Shown: piece by piece, positions 26,977 to 37,696 of the stretch
Numbering within the stretch: position 1 is the stretch's first letter
How the letters are laid out: each line of letters starts with the position of its first letter
DNA from: Methanomicrobiales archaeon
GTDB taxonomy: Archaea > Halobacteriota > Methanomicrobia > Methanomicrobiales > Methanoculleaceae
Length of the DNA: 38,474 nt
Reading direction: 5' to 3'
Assembly (NCBI GenBank): GCA_012521035.1
Contig: JAAYND010000046.1
Coordinates: 1 to 38,474 of the forward strand
Position numbers and translations under genes: made by a program
The notes under the pieces: model-generated
The model's database searches: none
What the model was told of the DNA's origin: nothing
What the model saw: only the letters and a program-made list of their open reading frames with translations

Positions 26977-28557
26977 TCAGGAGTATCTCCGCCAGAAGTG
27001 CGAGAGCTTCCTTGATTCGACCCACCGCTCATCGAGCTGATCGATGATCGCATCGATACGCTTCACCTGTTGCCGGATCTTCTCTCTCGCCCCGGGGTCA
27101 TCCATCAGCTCGGCATACCCCAGTATCGCCTGGAGCGGGTTTCGGATATGATCGGCGAGCAGGGCAAACTGCTCCATGTTCCGCTCGATCTGAGAGTACG
27201 CCTTTGTTTTCTGGTCTTCAGCCTCTTTCTGAGCGGTTATATCACGGACGACAGCGATGATCCGGGTTACCTCACCATGCTTGAATATCGGAAACTGCGT
27301 CTCCCGGACGACCAGGACCCGATCGTCAACCTGCAAGGGCCGTTCTGATGTCAGCGATCTCCCTGTCCGTATGGTCCGTTCGTACTGCTGCCGTGTGGCG
27401 GTCGGGAGGAACGGCATGACAGAGAAGAGGTTCTTTCCGATAATATTTGTCTCAAGCCCGAGCTCCTCACACCAGGCGACGAATGTATTGTTTGCAAGAA
27501 GGATGGTGAAATTGGTATCGACGATGATGATGGCATCGGTGATCGCGTCAAGGACGACCTGGCAGAGGTTCTCTGACTCCCGGAAGAGAGACTCCGATTG
27601 CCTGCGCTCAAGCGCACCGGCGATGATGTGGACGGCCGCATCCAGGAACGCGACGTCTTCCTCCGCGAACCGGCTACCAGCATCCAGCTCATATCCGACA
27701 AACCCGACGACCTTTCCCTCCAGTCGGAGCGGGATCATCAGTGTCGAAGCAATACTGCGCCGCTTCAAAAACTCCCGTTCCTGCCCGGAGATCCGTTTAT
27801 CCCCGGGTCGTCCATCCATACGCACAGTCTCGCCATCCAGGATCTTCATGACCCACCAGGGGAGCTCGGTCGTGAGGAATTTCTGGAACTCCCCGCGACA
27901 GGGCACCCTCCCGGGCATACACCACTCGTGCGTTGTTCCAAACACTGTCCTGGGATCGCTGAAGAAAGAGAGGTAGACCCTGCAGGCCCCACACGCCCGG
28001 CCAAGATCTTTAAGCGATTCATCTATCGCCGTATCGATCTGCGCGGGATCCGTGAAACGTGCAGGCATCGCAGCGATAGTGTGTTCGAGGTTGCGACAGC
28101 GACCGGATGCGTCCGCCACCGTCCGCGATCCTGTGGCGTCGAGGCAGGAGAGGAGGAACCAGACATCGGCGGCCCCTGGATCGCGGACGGTGCTGACCGA
28201 TACCCGGACATCGAAGAGCGAGGAGTCCTTCCGCCGGGCAACGATCACCCCGCTCCACCGCCCTGCGGAGAGGGCGCGGTCCATACAGTCCTCCCCCGCC
28301 TCCCGGGAGAGCCAGAGGAGCTCTACAGGTTTACCGATCAGTTCGCACCGGGCATAGCCCCATATGGCAAGCAGTTCCTGGTTGGCATAGGCTATGCGTC
28401 CCTGCCGGTCGACGATGCAGACCCCGGAGAGTGAAGCCTCGACCATCTGCCCGAACATGGCAGAAGTGACACCGGACATCTCAATCCGTGTCCCGGCGAT
28501 ATCCCTTCTACCCGGGCTATCCCGGTGCCGTAGAATATCTATCAAGTGCGGATCCAT
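26977..28557 (-). CDS. PAS/GAF/PAS sensor protein with HisKA-like H-box but no HATPase domain
   Basis: ATG at 28557 (MDPHLIDILRHRD); VEASLSGVCIVDRQGRIAYANQELLAIWGYARCELIGK; GAF STLMIPLRLEGKVVGFVGYELDAG; PAS ITDAIIIVDTNFTILLANNTFV; C-terminus QFALLADHIRNPLQAILGYAELMDD...WVESRKLSHFWRRYS*. Confidence 0.85.
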   Translation of the reverse strand: MDPHLIDILRHRDSPGRRDIAGTRIEMSGVTSAMFGQMVEASLSGVCIVDRQGRIAYANQELLAIWGYARCELIGKPVELLWLSREAGEDCMDRALSAGRWSGVIVARRKDSSLFDVRVSVSTVRDPGAADVWFLLSCLDATGSRTVADASGRCRNLEHTIAAMPARFTDPAQIDTAIDESLKDLGRACGACRVYLSFFSDPRTVFGTTHEWCMPGRVPCRGEFQKFLTTELPWWVMKILDGETVRMDGRPGDKRISGQEREFLKRRSIASTLMIPLRLEGKVVGFVGYELDAGSRFAEEDVAFLDAAVHIIAGALERRQSESLFRESENLCQVVLDAITDAIIIVDTNFTILLANNTFVAWCEELGLETNIIGKNLFSVMPFLPTATRQQYERTIRTGRSLTSERPLQVDDRVLVVRETQFPIFKHGEVTRIIAVVRDITAQKEAEDQKTKAYSQIERNMEQFALLADHIRNPLQAILGYAELMDDPGAREKIRQQVKRIDAIIDQLDERWVESRKLSHFWRRYS

Positions 28558-28929
28558 TCCCGAATCATCCTGGAGTGGCAGATATCTGCTGCCACCCCTC
28601 GCTGCTCTGGAAAGAGTCGGATCGATGCTTGAGTAATGCACCAGGACATATAATACCTTTCCTATTCTGACAACAACAACACCGCCCGGCATACGACTCC
28701 GGGGGGTGGTCAGACTCCCGTTTCCTCGTCCACATGCAGTCCCGGGCCCATCTCCGATACCTGGTGAAATGAAGATCCCTCCGACAGAATCCAGGGGCCC
28801 GGGGCAAGCGCGATCGGCCACCCGGATATACCAGGGAGGAGAGATCTTCGCCTGCACGGAGGATACAAACAACCATCACGCGAGAGAGCGGGGATCCGGA
28901 GGATAGCGGGATGCTCCACTGATCCGGGG

Positions 28930-29373
28930 TCACCCCTCCCCGCCGGTAGAGCGGGTGGATTCCCGGGTATTGAGTATATGCTCAACGATCTTCGATGAAC
29001 TGGCAAGCGAGCCAGGATATCCCGATATCCGTATGACGTCCGCGCAGAGTCCGCGATCCGCAAGCCTCCTCCGGAGGCCTTCCTCATCGAAGTGCTGGTT
29101 AAACCCGAGCGTTATAATATCAGGCCGGATCTCAGCGATCGGCCTGAACATATCGTGGAGATCGCCGAGGAGCGCGTGATCGACCGGCTTTAGTGCCCCG
29201 ACCATCCGGAGCCTCTGGTCCTCGGGGAGGAGCGGCCGGGGTTTATGCTTCACGTTCGCATCCCGCGCCACGATCACGTAGAGCTCATCACCGAGATTCC
29301 GGGACTCTTCGAGGTAATGGAGATGCCCGGGGTGGAGGATATCAAACGTCCCGGTCGCGACCACACGGATCAC
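28930..29373 (-). CDS. ribL: FAD synthase (archaeal RibL-type cytidylyltransferase-fold)
   Basis: MIRVVATGTFDILHPGHLHYLEESRNLGDELYVIVARDANVKHKPRPLLPEDQRLRMVGALKPVDHALLGD...; HxGH motif HPGH. Confidence 0.88.
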   Translation of the reverse strand: MIRVVATGTFDILHPGHLHYLEESRNLGDELYVIVARDANVKHKPRPLLPEDQRLRMVGALKPVDHALLGDLHDMFRPIAEIRPDIITLGFNQHFDEEGLRRRLADRGLCADVIRISGYPGSLASSSKIVEHILNTRESTRSTGGEG

Positions 29374-29741
29374 TCGACCACCTCAAGGTGTGTGGGGGTG
29401 CCGTCCGCCCGATAACATCGCCAGTCCCTCTCCCGGTACGGGTATCCGATGATGATGTGGTAACGGCCTACCGTGGGAAAGAACCTGAGATCCGCCGGTG
29501 AGGGAGAGAGGGCACCGTTCGGGTGGCTATGAGCGCTACCGGCCTGGTGGATATCGAGCGGGAGCATGTTGAGGAGGAACGAGGCGCTATTTTCCCTGAC
29601 GATCGTGCCGGGCACCAGGTTGAGGTCACGGATGACGCCGCCCTGTTCCCGTAGCACCGCGACGAACTCGTTCGGGTGGTGTTCCCGCCCAAGCTCAAAG
29701 AGCATAGCAAGCAGATCTCTGCTTATCCCATGTACAGCCAT
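29370..29741 (-). CDS. JAB/MPN (JAMM) domain metalloprotease-like protein
   Basis: From MAVHGISRDLLAMLFELGREHHPNEFVAVLREQGG; JAMM motif HSHPNGALSPSPADLRFF; 4-nt overlap with ribL. Confidence 0.85.
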   Translation of the reverse strand: MAVHGISRDLLAMLFELGREHHPNEFVAVLREQGGVIRDLNLVPGTIVRENSASFLLNMLPLDIHQAGSAHSHPNGALSPSPADLRFFPTVGRYHIIIGYPYRERDWRCYRADGTPTHLEVVE

Positions 29742-29878
29742 TCTACTGAATATTAGGGGTGAGGTAAACATAAGCCCTCGCGTCGGGTGCAGATGTTGGA
29801 GCAGTCGGATCCGGGAGGACTCCGGGAGATAGAGCCGCGCGCCTGAGCATGGCGGTATCATCCGGATCTCTGGACCGT

Positions 29879-31303
29879 TCAGAACTGTCCGTCCTGCTCA
29901 AAACTCCTCTTCAGTCTTATAGCAAGTTCCGCCTTGAAGAGCTCTTTCCCGAGGTAGGCGGCGTGATCGAGGCGCGAAAGACATCCGTTCTCAAGAAGCG
30001 TATAGAAGACATCTTCCCAGTGCTTCCCCCGCACAGCGCGGCGCCGGTGGACCGCCACAATACAGTCCCCCTCAATGCCGATGCGGATGCACCCGAGGGG
30101 GTCGTAGGTGATCTCATCGGGCGGGGTCTGCGTCTCGAGGATACTCCTGTACTTCGGTAGAGGCTCCCGGCGCCGCCGCTTCTCCTTCAGGATCAAGAGA
30201 TCGATCCCGAGATCCTTGGGATACGGCCGGCCGGTCATAAGCGCCATCATCTCGGTCGCCAGCCGCATCTCGGCCACCGATCCCCGGGTCTTGTCGCTGT
30301 GCTCGCTCGTGAATATGATCGCAGCACCGACCTCATGCGCCATACCGGCGAGCAGCGCGTTTGCCCCCGGAGAGTCGGCATCCAGGAGCTCGGTGACATT
30401 TCCCGCCCCGAAGAAGAGCGGATAGGAGATCCCTGAGAAACCCCGGAGCGAGTCGGTGAGCCCGGACCCCACCGGCTGGAGGAGGGGGTCGGCGATGAGA
30501 CGGCAGATCCCGGCCTCCTCTGCCGCAGCAAGGTTCTCAGAGAGCGTCTGCTCGCGCGGCACCACGACCGCTGCCGCCCCGGCATCGGCCACCGCCCGGC
30601 CCACGAGGGGGATATTCCCTTCGTGAAGAGAGAGAACCAGATCAGCGCGGAAGAGCGCTGCCTCTATGAGGGAGGGATCCTGTGTATCGACCGCGAGCGG
30701 CCCCTCGATACCCTCGAGGGCCCGGAAACACCGTTCTACATCTCCGGGCGTTGTATCAAAGCCAAACCCCAGGTCCACGATATCCGCACCGTCGGCGAAG
30801 AACCGCCTGACCTCGGCCTCGAGGTCATCGCGCCTGTGTGCATCCATGATCTCGGCGAGCACCTTCATCCGCGCCCCCCCGCCTATCTTCACACCCCGGA
30901 TGACGAGATCGGGGTTCGCCGCCTCTTCGTGGAGCATCATCTTCTGACAGGCCTCTTTGCGCCGCGCTTCGGCCAGGAACTCATCAGCAGGAACAGTTCT
31001 TGAGAACCTGAACCGCTCAAGCAGCGGGAGCACCAGCGGGAGGTCCGCCGCATGCCGCGGCCCCCGGTAGACCGGAACACCGGTTGTGCGTTCGACGTCG
31101 GCGAATGACGCGGTGCACATGCCAGAGACGATGGCCATATCGTAGTTGCCACCGCAGATCAGTCGTTTGAGGCTGTCGGGCGTGAGAAATGAAGCTACCT
31201 TACCACTGACCACTACATCTATTGTATGGCGGTCGCTCACCTGGCTAACCGCCGCCTTCACGATTCCGACCGTCGCCGAACCGGTCGGGAGGAGAATGCG
31301 CAT
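29879..31303 (-). CDS. Dihydropteroate synthase-related protein (TIGR00284-like)
   Basis: [49 protein letters not shown]...; DHPS-like TIM-barrel region [44 protein letters not shown]. Confidence 0.8.
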   Translation of the reverse strand: MRILLPTGSATVGIVKAAVSQVSDRHTIDVVVSGKVASFLTPDSLKRLICGGNYDMAIVSGMCTASFADVERTTGVPVYRGPRHAADLPLVLPLLERFRFSRTVPADEFLAEARRKEACQKMMLHEEAANPDLVIRGVKIGGGARMKVLAEIMDAHRRDDLEAEVRRFFADGADIVDLGFGFDTTPGDVERCFRALEGIEGPLAVDTQDPSLIEAALFRADLVLSLHEGNIPLVGRAVADAGAAAVVVPREQTLSENLAAAEEAGICRLIADPLLQPVGSGLTDSLRGFSGISYPLFFGAGNVTELLDADSPGANALLAGMAHEVGAAIIFTSEHSDKTRGSVAEMRLATEMMALMTGRPYPKDLGIDLLILKEKRRRREPLPKYRSILETQTPPDEITYDPLGCIRIGIEGDCIVAVHRRRAVRGKHWEDVFYTLLENGCLSRLDHAAYLGKELFKAELAIRLKRSFEQDGQF

Positions 31304-31344
31304 ACATCTCAATTATTATCCAGGATAACAAATATTCTGATCTC

Positions 31345-32010
31345 ATGTTGCGGTGCGATCTACATATTCACACAAGGTTCTCCAGGGACGGGGAGAGCAG
31401 TGTGGAGGAGATTCTGCGCAGGGCGGAGGCGGTCGGTCTTGATGCCATCGCGATCACCGATCATGACACCGTAGACGGTGCCCGCCACGCCCTCCGGTGC
31501 GACACCACCGTGACCGTGATCCCGGGGATCGAGATATCGACGAGACAGGGCCACCTGCTCGCTCTCGGGGTCACAGACCCCATACCGGCAGGACGCGACT
31601 TCCTCGAGACCGTCGCTCTGGCCCGGAGTCGGGGGGCACTCCTGATCCTCCCGCACCCCTTCCACCGCTGGCGTCACGGTGTCGGGAGGAAGATCGCGAC
31701 CAGCATCGGGGCCGTGGATGCCGTAGAGGTCTTCAACAGTCGCTACATCACCGGGTCGGCGAACCGGAAGGCAGCGGTTGCCGCAAGGAGATACGGGAAA
31801 CCTGCTGTCGCGGGAAGCGACGCTCACAACGCCCGCTATGTCGGGTTCGGGATCACGTATGTCGCGGCCGAGCCGGACGTGGCCTCCATCCTCACCGCGA
31901 TACGGGAAGGGCGGACGATGATCGGGGGGAGAATGACACCGCTGCACACCTATACACAGCAGTCCATCAAGGGTGCTATCCGCCGGATACGGCAGACGGT
32001 GGAACGATGA
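31345..32010 (+). CDS. PHP domain phosphoesterase
   Basis: [46 protein letters not shown]...[11 protein letters not shown]. Confidence 0.9.
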   Translation: MLRCDLHIHTRFSRDGESSVEEILRRAEAVGLDAIAITDHDTVDGARHALRCDTTVTVIPGIEISTRQGHLLALGVTDPIPAGRDFLETVALARSRGALLILPHPFHRWRHGVGRKIATSIGAVDAVEVFNSRYITGSANRKAAVAARRYGKPAVAGSDAHNARYVGFGITYVAAEPDVASILTAIREGRTMIGGRMTPLHTYTQQSIKGAIRRIRQTVER

Positions 32011-32480
32011 GATCCGCTACTACAACAGGGATTGAGACCTCCGGGGGCCGGTCGGAGGTGCGCGAACTCAGGAGAGAAGAGTTCCCTGCCGCAAACGAGG
32101 TCTGGCGCGATTACCGCAACACCATCGGCGAGCCCGACAGAGATAGGGTCTTTGCAGTCTTCCTCGCGGGAGAGATCGTCTCACTTGCCCGGTGCAGGAG
32201 ACATCCCGACGGCCTGGAGGTCGATGGCGTCTTCACGCCAGAGCAGTATCGCGGCAGGGGCTACGCACGTATGGTGATGGAGGCACTGGTCGTGGCATGC
32301 CACAACGACGACCTCTATATGTACGCAGTCGAGGACCTCTCCAGGTTTTACGCTGAGTTTCGCTTCATATCGATACCGGAACGCGACCTCCCGCCCTCTG
32401 TCCGCGAACGTTACACCTGGGCGGCAGGAAACGTAGAGGGAGCCAATGTCCGGCCGATGTACCGGAGAGCCGGGCTATGA
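32007..32480 (+). CDS. GNAT family N-acetyltransferase
   Basis: [52 protein letters not shown] overlaps upstream stop (ATGA). Confidence 0.8.
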   Translation: MRSATTTGIETSGGRSEVRELRREEFPAANEVWRDYRNTIGEPDRDRVFAVFLAGEIVSLARCRRHPDGLEVDGVFTPEQYRGRGYARMVMEALVVACHNDDLYMYAVEDLSRFYAEFRFISIPERDLPPSVRERYTWAAGNVEGANVRPMYRRAGL

Positions 32481-33580
32481 CAGACGTCTATTTTGCAGAT
32501 CTCCGGGCGAGGGGGCCTCACGAGAACAAGAGCCAGAAGATCCGCCGCCTCTTTGATGCTGCCGGGTTTGGCAGGATGGTCCGGCCGGGGGATCTTACCG
32601 CCATCAAACTCCACGTCGGGGAGCGGGGATGCGACACCTACCTCCGCCCGATATTCGCCCGGCAGGTGGTCGAGAAGGTGCGCGAGCGCGGGGCGCACCC
32701 GTTCATAACCGATACCGGCACCCTGTATGCCGGGAGCAGGTCCGACGCCGTCAGGCATACCGTCACCGCCATCGAGCACGGGTTTGACTATGCAGTCGTC
32801 GGCGCCCCGGTGATCATCGCGGATGGGCTCCGGGGCGGCCACTGGAGGGAGGTTCCCATCAACGGGAAGCACTTTGAGAGAGCCCGGATCGCCGGCGGGA
32901 TCCTTGATGCCGACAGCATGATCGTCCTCTCGCACGTCAAGGGCCACGACCTCGCCGGGTTCGGGGGCGCGATCAAGAACCTGGCGATGGGCTGCTCCCC
33001 ACCCTCCGGGAAGGCAGAGCAGCACGCCGGCCGGCCGTTCGTGGAGGTCGAGCGGTGCGGGGGATGCGGGAAGTGCACCCTCGTCTGCCCACAGGCGGCG
33101 ATGACGCTCGTTGAAGGCCGGGCACACCTGAACCCCGAGCACTGCGTCGGGTGCGGCGACTGCATGCGCGCCTGCCCCGAGGGAGCGATCGAGTTTGACT
33201 GGACGACGGAGATCCGGCCGTTCATCGAACGACTCTGCGACTACGCCCTCGGTGCCGTCCACGGGAAGGCAGGAAGGGTGGGCTACATCAACTTCCTCTT
33301 AAACATCACCCCCGACTGCGACTGTGTCCCCTGGAGCGACGCTGCGATCGTCCCCGACATCGGTATACTCGCCTCGACCGATCCGGTCGCGATCGATCAG
33401 GCAAGCCTCGATCTCGTCAACAGCGAACGGGGATTTGTCCGGACACAACTTGCGGCGAACCACGCGCCGGGGGAGGATAAGTTCAGGGGCACCTGGGACT
33501 ACACAGACGGCAGGTACCAGACCACCTGCGCCGCCCGGATCGGTCTTGGAGAAGAGGATTATCGGTTGATCGAGATCTGA
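32477..33580 (+). CDS. DUF362 domain iron-sulfur protein (two 4Fe-4S clusters)
   Basis: [30 protein letters not shown]...TAIKLHVGERGCDTYLRP...CGGCGKCTLVCP...CVGCGDCMRACP. Confidence 0.9.
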   Translation: MTDVYFADLRARGPHENKSQKIRRLFDAAGFGRMVRPGDLTAIKLHVGERGCDTYLRPIFARQVVEKVRERGAHPFITDTGTLYAGSRSDAVRHTVTAIEHGFDYAVVGAPVIIADGLRGGHWREVPINGKHFERARIAGGILDADSMIVLSHVKGHDLAGFGGAIKNLAMGCSPPSGKAEQHAGRPFVEVERCGGCGKCTLVCPQAAMTLVEGRAHLNPEHCVGCGDCMRACPEGAIEFDWTTEIRPFIERLCDYALGAVHGKAGRVGYINFLLNITPDCDCVPWSDAAIVPDIGILASTDPVAIDQASLDLVNSERGFVRTQLAANHAPGEDKFRGTWDYTDGRYQTTCAARIGLGEEDYRLIEI

Positions 33581-33603
33581 CCGGGGCCTCATCGCCAGGC
33601 GCG

Positions 33604-33658
33604 ATCCCGGGGGAAAAGCAGTGCTCCCCGGGATTCGGGGGGAGGCAGGAGCTTTTTT
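33604..33658 (+). terminator. GC-rich hairpin followed by T-tract
   Basis: ATCCCGGGG (33604-33612) / CCCCGGGAT (33626-33634) perfect 9-bp arms; T6 at 33653-33658. The T-tract may instead belong to the promoter of the next gene. Confidence 0.45.
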
Positions 33659-33682
33659 ATCTTGCGGGGAGAGGATCTGGTA

Positions 33683-34030
33683 ATGGATCTCTCATCCGAA
33701 CCGATCAGACCGGATGTCGCGGATACGGCGCCGTTGACCCGGCGGGAGATCGCCGACCTCCTGCCCGGAGTTCCGGGATGGTCACTCGAGGACAGGCGCC
33801 TGGTCGCCCGGTTTGCCTGTAAGAGTTTCTGCGATGCTGTCGCGTTCCTCCAGGATGTTGCACGCCTCTCCGCGCAGGAGAGTCACTACCCGGACATAAG
33901 CATCCGCAAAGGTCGGACCGTGGATGTCGCCTGGTACACCTACGCCATCGGCGGACTCTCCCGAAACGACTTCATCATGGCCGCAAAACTCTCCGAGTGG
34001 CTCAGGTACCGGCAGAGCGGGAGTCTCTAG
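33683..34030 (+). CDS. Pterin-4a-carbinolamine dehydratase family protein
   Basis: LPGVPGWSLEDRRLVARFACKSFCDAVAFLQDVARLSAQESHYPDISIRKGRTVDVAWYTYAIGGLSRNDFIMAAKL. Confidence 0.85.
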   Translation: MDLSSEPIRPDVADTAPLTRREIADLLPGVPGWSLEDRRLVARFACKSFCDAVAFLQDVARLSAQESHYPDISIRKGRTVDVAWYTYAIGGLSRNDFIMAAKLSEWLRYRQSGSL

Positions 34031-34067
34031 ACCCCGCGCTGCATCCCGGATGAGGGTTTTGACGCGC

Positions 34068-34484
34068 TTAACCGGTCTCAAAGGCCCGCATGACCCTTGA
34101 CCGCATGGCCTCTTCTGGAAGCGCGCCGACCACCCTGTCGATGAGCATGCCGTTTGCAAAGAACAGAAGCGTTGGAATCGCCGTTATACTGAAACTCGCT
34201 GCTATCCTCGGATTGAGATCAACGTTGCATTTACCAAAGGTCACCCTGCCGGCAAAATCGCGCGCAAGATTCTCTATCACCGGGGCAACCATCCGGCAGG
34301 GGCCACACCACTCCGCCCAGAGATCGATGACGAGGAAAGGGTGCTTCTTCATGGTATCCTGGAACGTGGTATCACTGATCTCAACGACTCTGCCGGTGCC
34401 GCCCAGGAGGCCAGCCTCAAGCTCACGGAGACGTTCCTCGCGGATACGCTGCAGGTCATCATCCATCGGTCTGTTCTCTTCCAT
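34068..34484 (-). CDS. trxA: Thioredoxin family protein
   Basis: FLVIDLWAEWCGPCRMVAPVIENLARDFAGRVTFGKCNVDLNPRIAASFSITAIPTLLFFANG; WCGPC active site. Confidence 0.93.
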   Translation of the reverse strand: MEENRPMDDDLQRIREERLRELEAGLLGGTGRVVEISDTTFQDTMKKHPFLVIDLWAEWCGPCRMVAPVIENLARDFAGRVTFGKCNVDLNPRIAASFSITAIPTLLFFANGMLIDRVVGALPEEAMRSRVMRAFETG

Positions 34485-34589
34485 ACAGTGGAGGTATGAC
34501 GGTATGCCTCTATAATAGTTGGGAGCAGGTCAGACACGCACAAAGGTATATATCAGCATACTCTCAACATGTTATATCACACGGGTTGA

Positions 34590-34664
34590 AGCGAGGTGGG
34601 GTAGTCAGGAAATCCCGGCGGGCTCATAACCCGTAGATCGATGGTTCAAATCCATCCCTCGCTA
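34590..34664 (+). tRNA. Initiator tRNA-Met (anticodon CAT)
   Basis: AGCGAGG TG GGGTAGTCAGGAAATCCC G GCGGG CTCATAA CCCGT AGATC GATGG TTCAAAT CCATC CCTCGCT A; A1:U72 and three G:C pairs flanking the anticodon loop indicate the archaeal initiator; no encoded CCA. TATA-like GGTATATAT at about 34545. Confidence 0.93.
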
Positions 34665-34788
34665 TCTGCTGTTTTCTTCCAGTATCTCTCTTCTACCGTA
34701 GGTAGTATCTCTCAGGAGTAGGCGCAAAATCAGGGAGATTACAAAAAACGTGGGATCCCCGGGGCCGGCCATACATCCCGCATAGGGG

Positions 34789-36225
34789 TTACGTCCGCTG
34801 CTTCCCGGCCCTGAAGGTCGAGAGGTCCGCCTGATGGGTGCCGGCCACGTACTCCACAACGCAGTGGTAGCACTTCTCGCCGTCGATATCCACCGGGTAG
34901 CGCCCGGTCAGGCACCCGGTGCAGAGGTTCCGCTCACCGCACCCGATCGCCTCCACCAGATCGCTGAGCGGGACGTAGGCAAGCGACGTCGCGCCGATGC
35001 TCTCCCGCACCGCCTCAACCTCCTTCCCGCTCGCGATCAGCTCGGCACGGTTGGGCATATCGACACCGAGGTAGCAGGGGGATATGATCGGTGGGGAGCC
35101 GACGCGGAGATGGATCTCGTCTGCTCCGGCCTCACGGATCATCTTTACGATCCGCCGCGACGTCGTCCCCCGGACGATGCTGTCATCGATAAGGATCACC
35201 TTCCTGCCCTTGAGATTCCCCCGGACGGTGTTGAGCTTGATCCTGACCGCCCACTCTCGCTGCTGCTGGGTCGGCATGATGAACGTCCGCCCCATGTAAC
35301 GGTTCTTCATCAACCCCTCGACGAAGGGGACGCCTGACCGCTCGGCATATCCGGCGGCGTAAGCGGTTCCGGAGTCAGGGACAGGACAGACGATATCTCC
35401 CTCAACCGGAGCTGCATCATAGAGTTCCTGCCCGATCCGGCGGCGGACATCGTAGACCAGTGTTCCGTCTATGACCGAGTCAGCGCGGGCAAAATAGATA
35501 TACTCGAATATACAGTGCGCCTTCTGGTTTGCGGTCGCGATCTGGACGGATGAGAGCCCATTCCTGTCAATTCGAACGAGCTCCCCCGGCCGCACATCCC
35601 TGATGAGCGTGCCATCGAGCGCATCTATCGCCACACTCTCAGAGGCAACGATGTAACCGTGGTCGAACTTACCGATACAGAGCGGTTTGATGCCGAGCGG
35701 ATCGCGGAAGGCATATACGGTATCGTTTAAGAGCGCAGCGATGGCGTAGGAGCCCCGCAGACGCCGCATGCAGAGCCGGACGGCATCTTCCATGCTCTTT
35801 GATGTCCGGAGCGCCTCAGCGATGATGTTTCCTATGATCTCGGTATCCGTGGATGTGCAGAAGATCTGTCCCCGGCGTTCGTACTCCTCCCGGATCTCAG
35901 CCGTGTTGACCAGGTTGCCGTTATGGGCGATCGAGAGGTCAAGACCCCGGTAACGAAAGTTAAACGGTTGGACGTTCTCCGGGATCTTCGCTTCAGCCGT
36001 CGGGTACCGGACATGCCCGATCCCGGCGTTGCCGTGCAACCCCTCAAGGGTGTCGTGATCGAAGACCTCAGCGACGAGCCCCTGGGCCTTATGGGTGTAG
36101 AGGGTCGTGCCTTCAAAAGTGGATATCCCTGCGCTCTCCTGCCCCCGATGCTGGAGAGCGTACAGGGCGTAATACAGCGGAAAAGAGACACCGCCAGCAT
36201 CGACGATGCCAACGATACCACACAT
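34789..36225 (-). CDS. purF: Amidophosphoribosyltransferase
   Basis: MCGIVGIVDAGGVSFPLYYALYALQHRGQESAGIST...; PRPP-binding VILIDDSIVRGTTSRRIV. Confidence 0.96.
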   Translation of the reverse strand: MCGIVGIVDAGGVSFPLYYALYALQHRGQESAGISTFEGTTLYTHKAQGLVAEVFDHDTLEGLHGNAGIGHVRYPTAEAKIPENVQPFNFRYRGLDLSIAHNGNLVNTAEIREEYERRGQIFCTSTDTEIIGNIIAEALRTSKSMEDAVRLCMRRLRGSYAIAALLNDTVYAFRDPLGIKPLCIGKFDHGYIVASESVAIDALDGTLIRDVRPGELVRIDRNGLSSVQIATANQKAHCIFEYIYFARADSVIDGTLVYDVRRRIGQELYDAAPVEGDIVCPVPDSGTAYAAGYAERSGVPFVEGLMKNRYMGRTFIMPTQQQREWAVRIKLNTVRGNLKGRKVILIDDSIVRGTTSRRIVKMIREAGADEIHLRVGSPPIISPCYLGVDMPNRAELIASGKEVEAVRESIGATSLAYVPLSDLVEAIGCGERNLCTGCLTGRYPVDIDGEKCYHCVVEYVAGTHQADLSTFRAGKQRT

Positions 36226-36234
36226 AATGCAACT

Positions 36235-36417
36235 CTAGTGCGTCGGTACCTTTGCTTTCTTCTCAGTCCAGCGATAGCTGCGCAACTTCCGGCTTTTTCC
36301 AAAACCACAGGCCGCACAGACCCTGTGCTGCGCATGGTACGAGGGCTTGCCACAACGCCTGCAGGTGATGTGGGTACGCTTCTGCCGTTTGCCCATTGAT
36401 GGTGTGCCTTTTGACAT
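36235..36417 (-). CDS. rpl37e: 50S ribosomal protein L37e
   Basis: [50 protein letters not shown]. Confidence 0.96.
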   Translation of the reverse strand: MSKGTPSMGKRQKRTHITCRRCGKPSYHAQHRVCAACGFGKSRKLRSYRWTEKKAKVPTH

Positions 36418-36431
36418 TCTCTCTCACCTAC

Positions 36432-36713
<282 letters not shown>

Positions 36714-36770
36714 TTAAATATACCCGCGCTCTCGCGAAAAAAAGAACGTCTCTCCCGAGGTCTGGAAGAA

Positions 36771-37268
36771 ATGTCAAAGTTTACCGTAAAAAAGCGTCAC
36801 GTTATCAGAAAATCACAGGTCGCCCGCCTCTTCGAACATCTCGCTGAAGAGATCGGGCCATCGGCCGAACTCTTCCGATCTGACCGCATCGAGCGGATCG
36901 AGACCGACGCCCCCGTCGAGATCTACCTCGTCGACAAAAAACCGCTCCTGATGGCCACCGGAGACTGGACCTTCCCCACCCTGCGGGGACTGGTCGAACA
37001 CCCCATCCCCGAGCGGCGGGTGGTGGTCGATACCGGCGCGGTCAGGTTTGTCGCAAACGGCGCGGATGCCATGCGCCCCGGGATCGTCTCGATATCGCCA
37101 GATATCCGCGCCGGGCACCCGGCACAGGTAGTCGAAGAACGTTATGGAAAACCGCTTGCCGTGGGGATAGCACTCCTCGATGCCGCCGATATGGAGCAGC
37201 AGGAGAAGGGAAAATCGGTCAGGAGTATCCACCGTGTCGGGGATGATATCTGGAATATCGAGATCTAG
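36771..37268 (+). CDS. PUA domain RNA-binding protein
   Basis: MSKFTVKKRHVIRKSQVARLFEHL...VVDTGAVRFVANGADAMRPGIVSISPDIRAGHPAQVVEERYGKPLAVGIALL (PUA). Confidence 0.85.
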   Translation: MSKFTVKKRHVIRKSQVARLFEHLAEEIGPSAELFRSDRIERIETDAPVEIYLVDKKPLLMATGDWTFPTLRGLVEHPIPERRVVVDTGAVRFVANGADAMRPGIVSISPDIRAGHPAQVVEERYGKPLAVGIALLDAADMEQQEKGKSVRSIHRVGDDIWNIEI

Positions 37269-37318
37269 CGCGAAAACTAAAAGATACTATTAAATAAAAT
37301 TCTTTCCTCACTTTTTCT

Positions 37319-37696
37319 ATGGTTAAAAAGCTCTTTGACAGCATTCTCGGTAAAAGTCCTGTAAAAAATGAGGACGAATACATGGAACTCGATCTCGCCT
37401 CCTATGAGGGATCAACCTCGGAGGAACCGGCATCCATGTATGTCAAGATCGCCACCATCGCCGATCTCAAGGACACCCCCCGGGTCAAGGACGAGGTCTA
37501 CAACGGCAATATCGTCATCGTCGACATCGGGCGGCTGAAGATGGACAAGGTGACATTCGAGCGGATCTTAAAGGATCTCCGCGATGTGGCGAATGACGTG
37601 AACGGTGATATCGTCGGTCTTGGCGAGCAGAAGTACGTCATCATAACGCCGATGTCCGTCAAGATCTCGCGCGAGAAGATCGGCGGTGGCCTGTAA
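37319..37696 (+). CDS. sepF: Archaeal SepF cell division protein
   Basis: MVKKLFDSILGKS...EEPASMYVKIATIADLKDTPRVKDEVYNGNIVIVDIGRLKMDKVTFERILKDLRDVANDVNGDIVGLGEQKYVIITP. Confidence 0.9.
   Translation: MVKKLFDSILGKSPVKNEDEYMELDLASYEGSTSEEPASMYVKIATIADLKDTPRVKDEVYNGNIVIVDIGRLKMDKVTFERILKDLRDVANDVNGDIVGLGEQKYVIITPMSVKISREKIGGGL

Noticed and set aside
32411-33262. 283-aa minus-strand ORF
   Set aside because: Antisense to the DUF362 iron-sulfur protein; no conserved motif.
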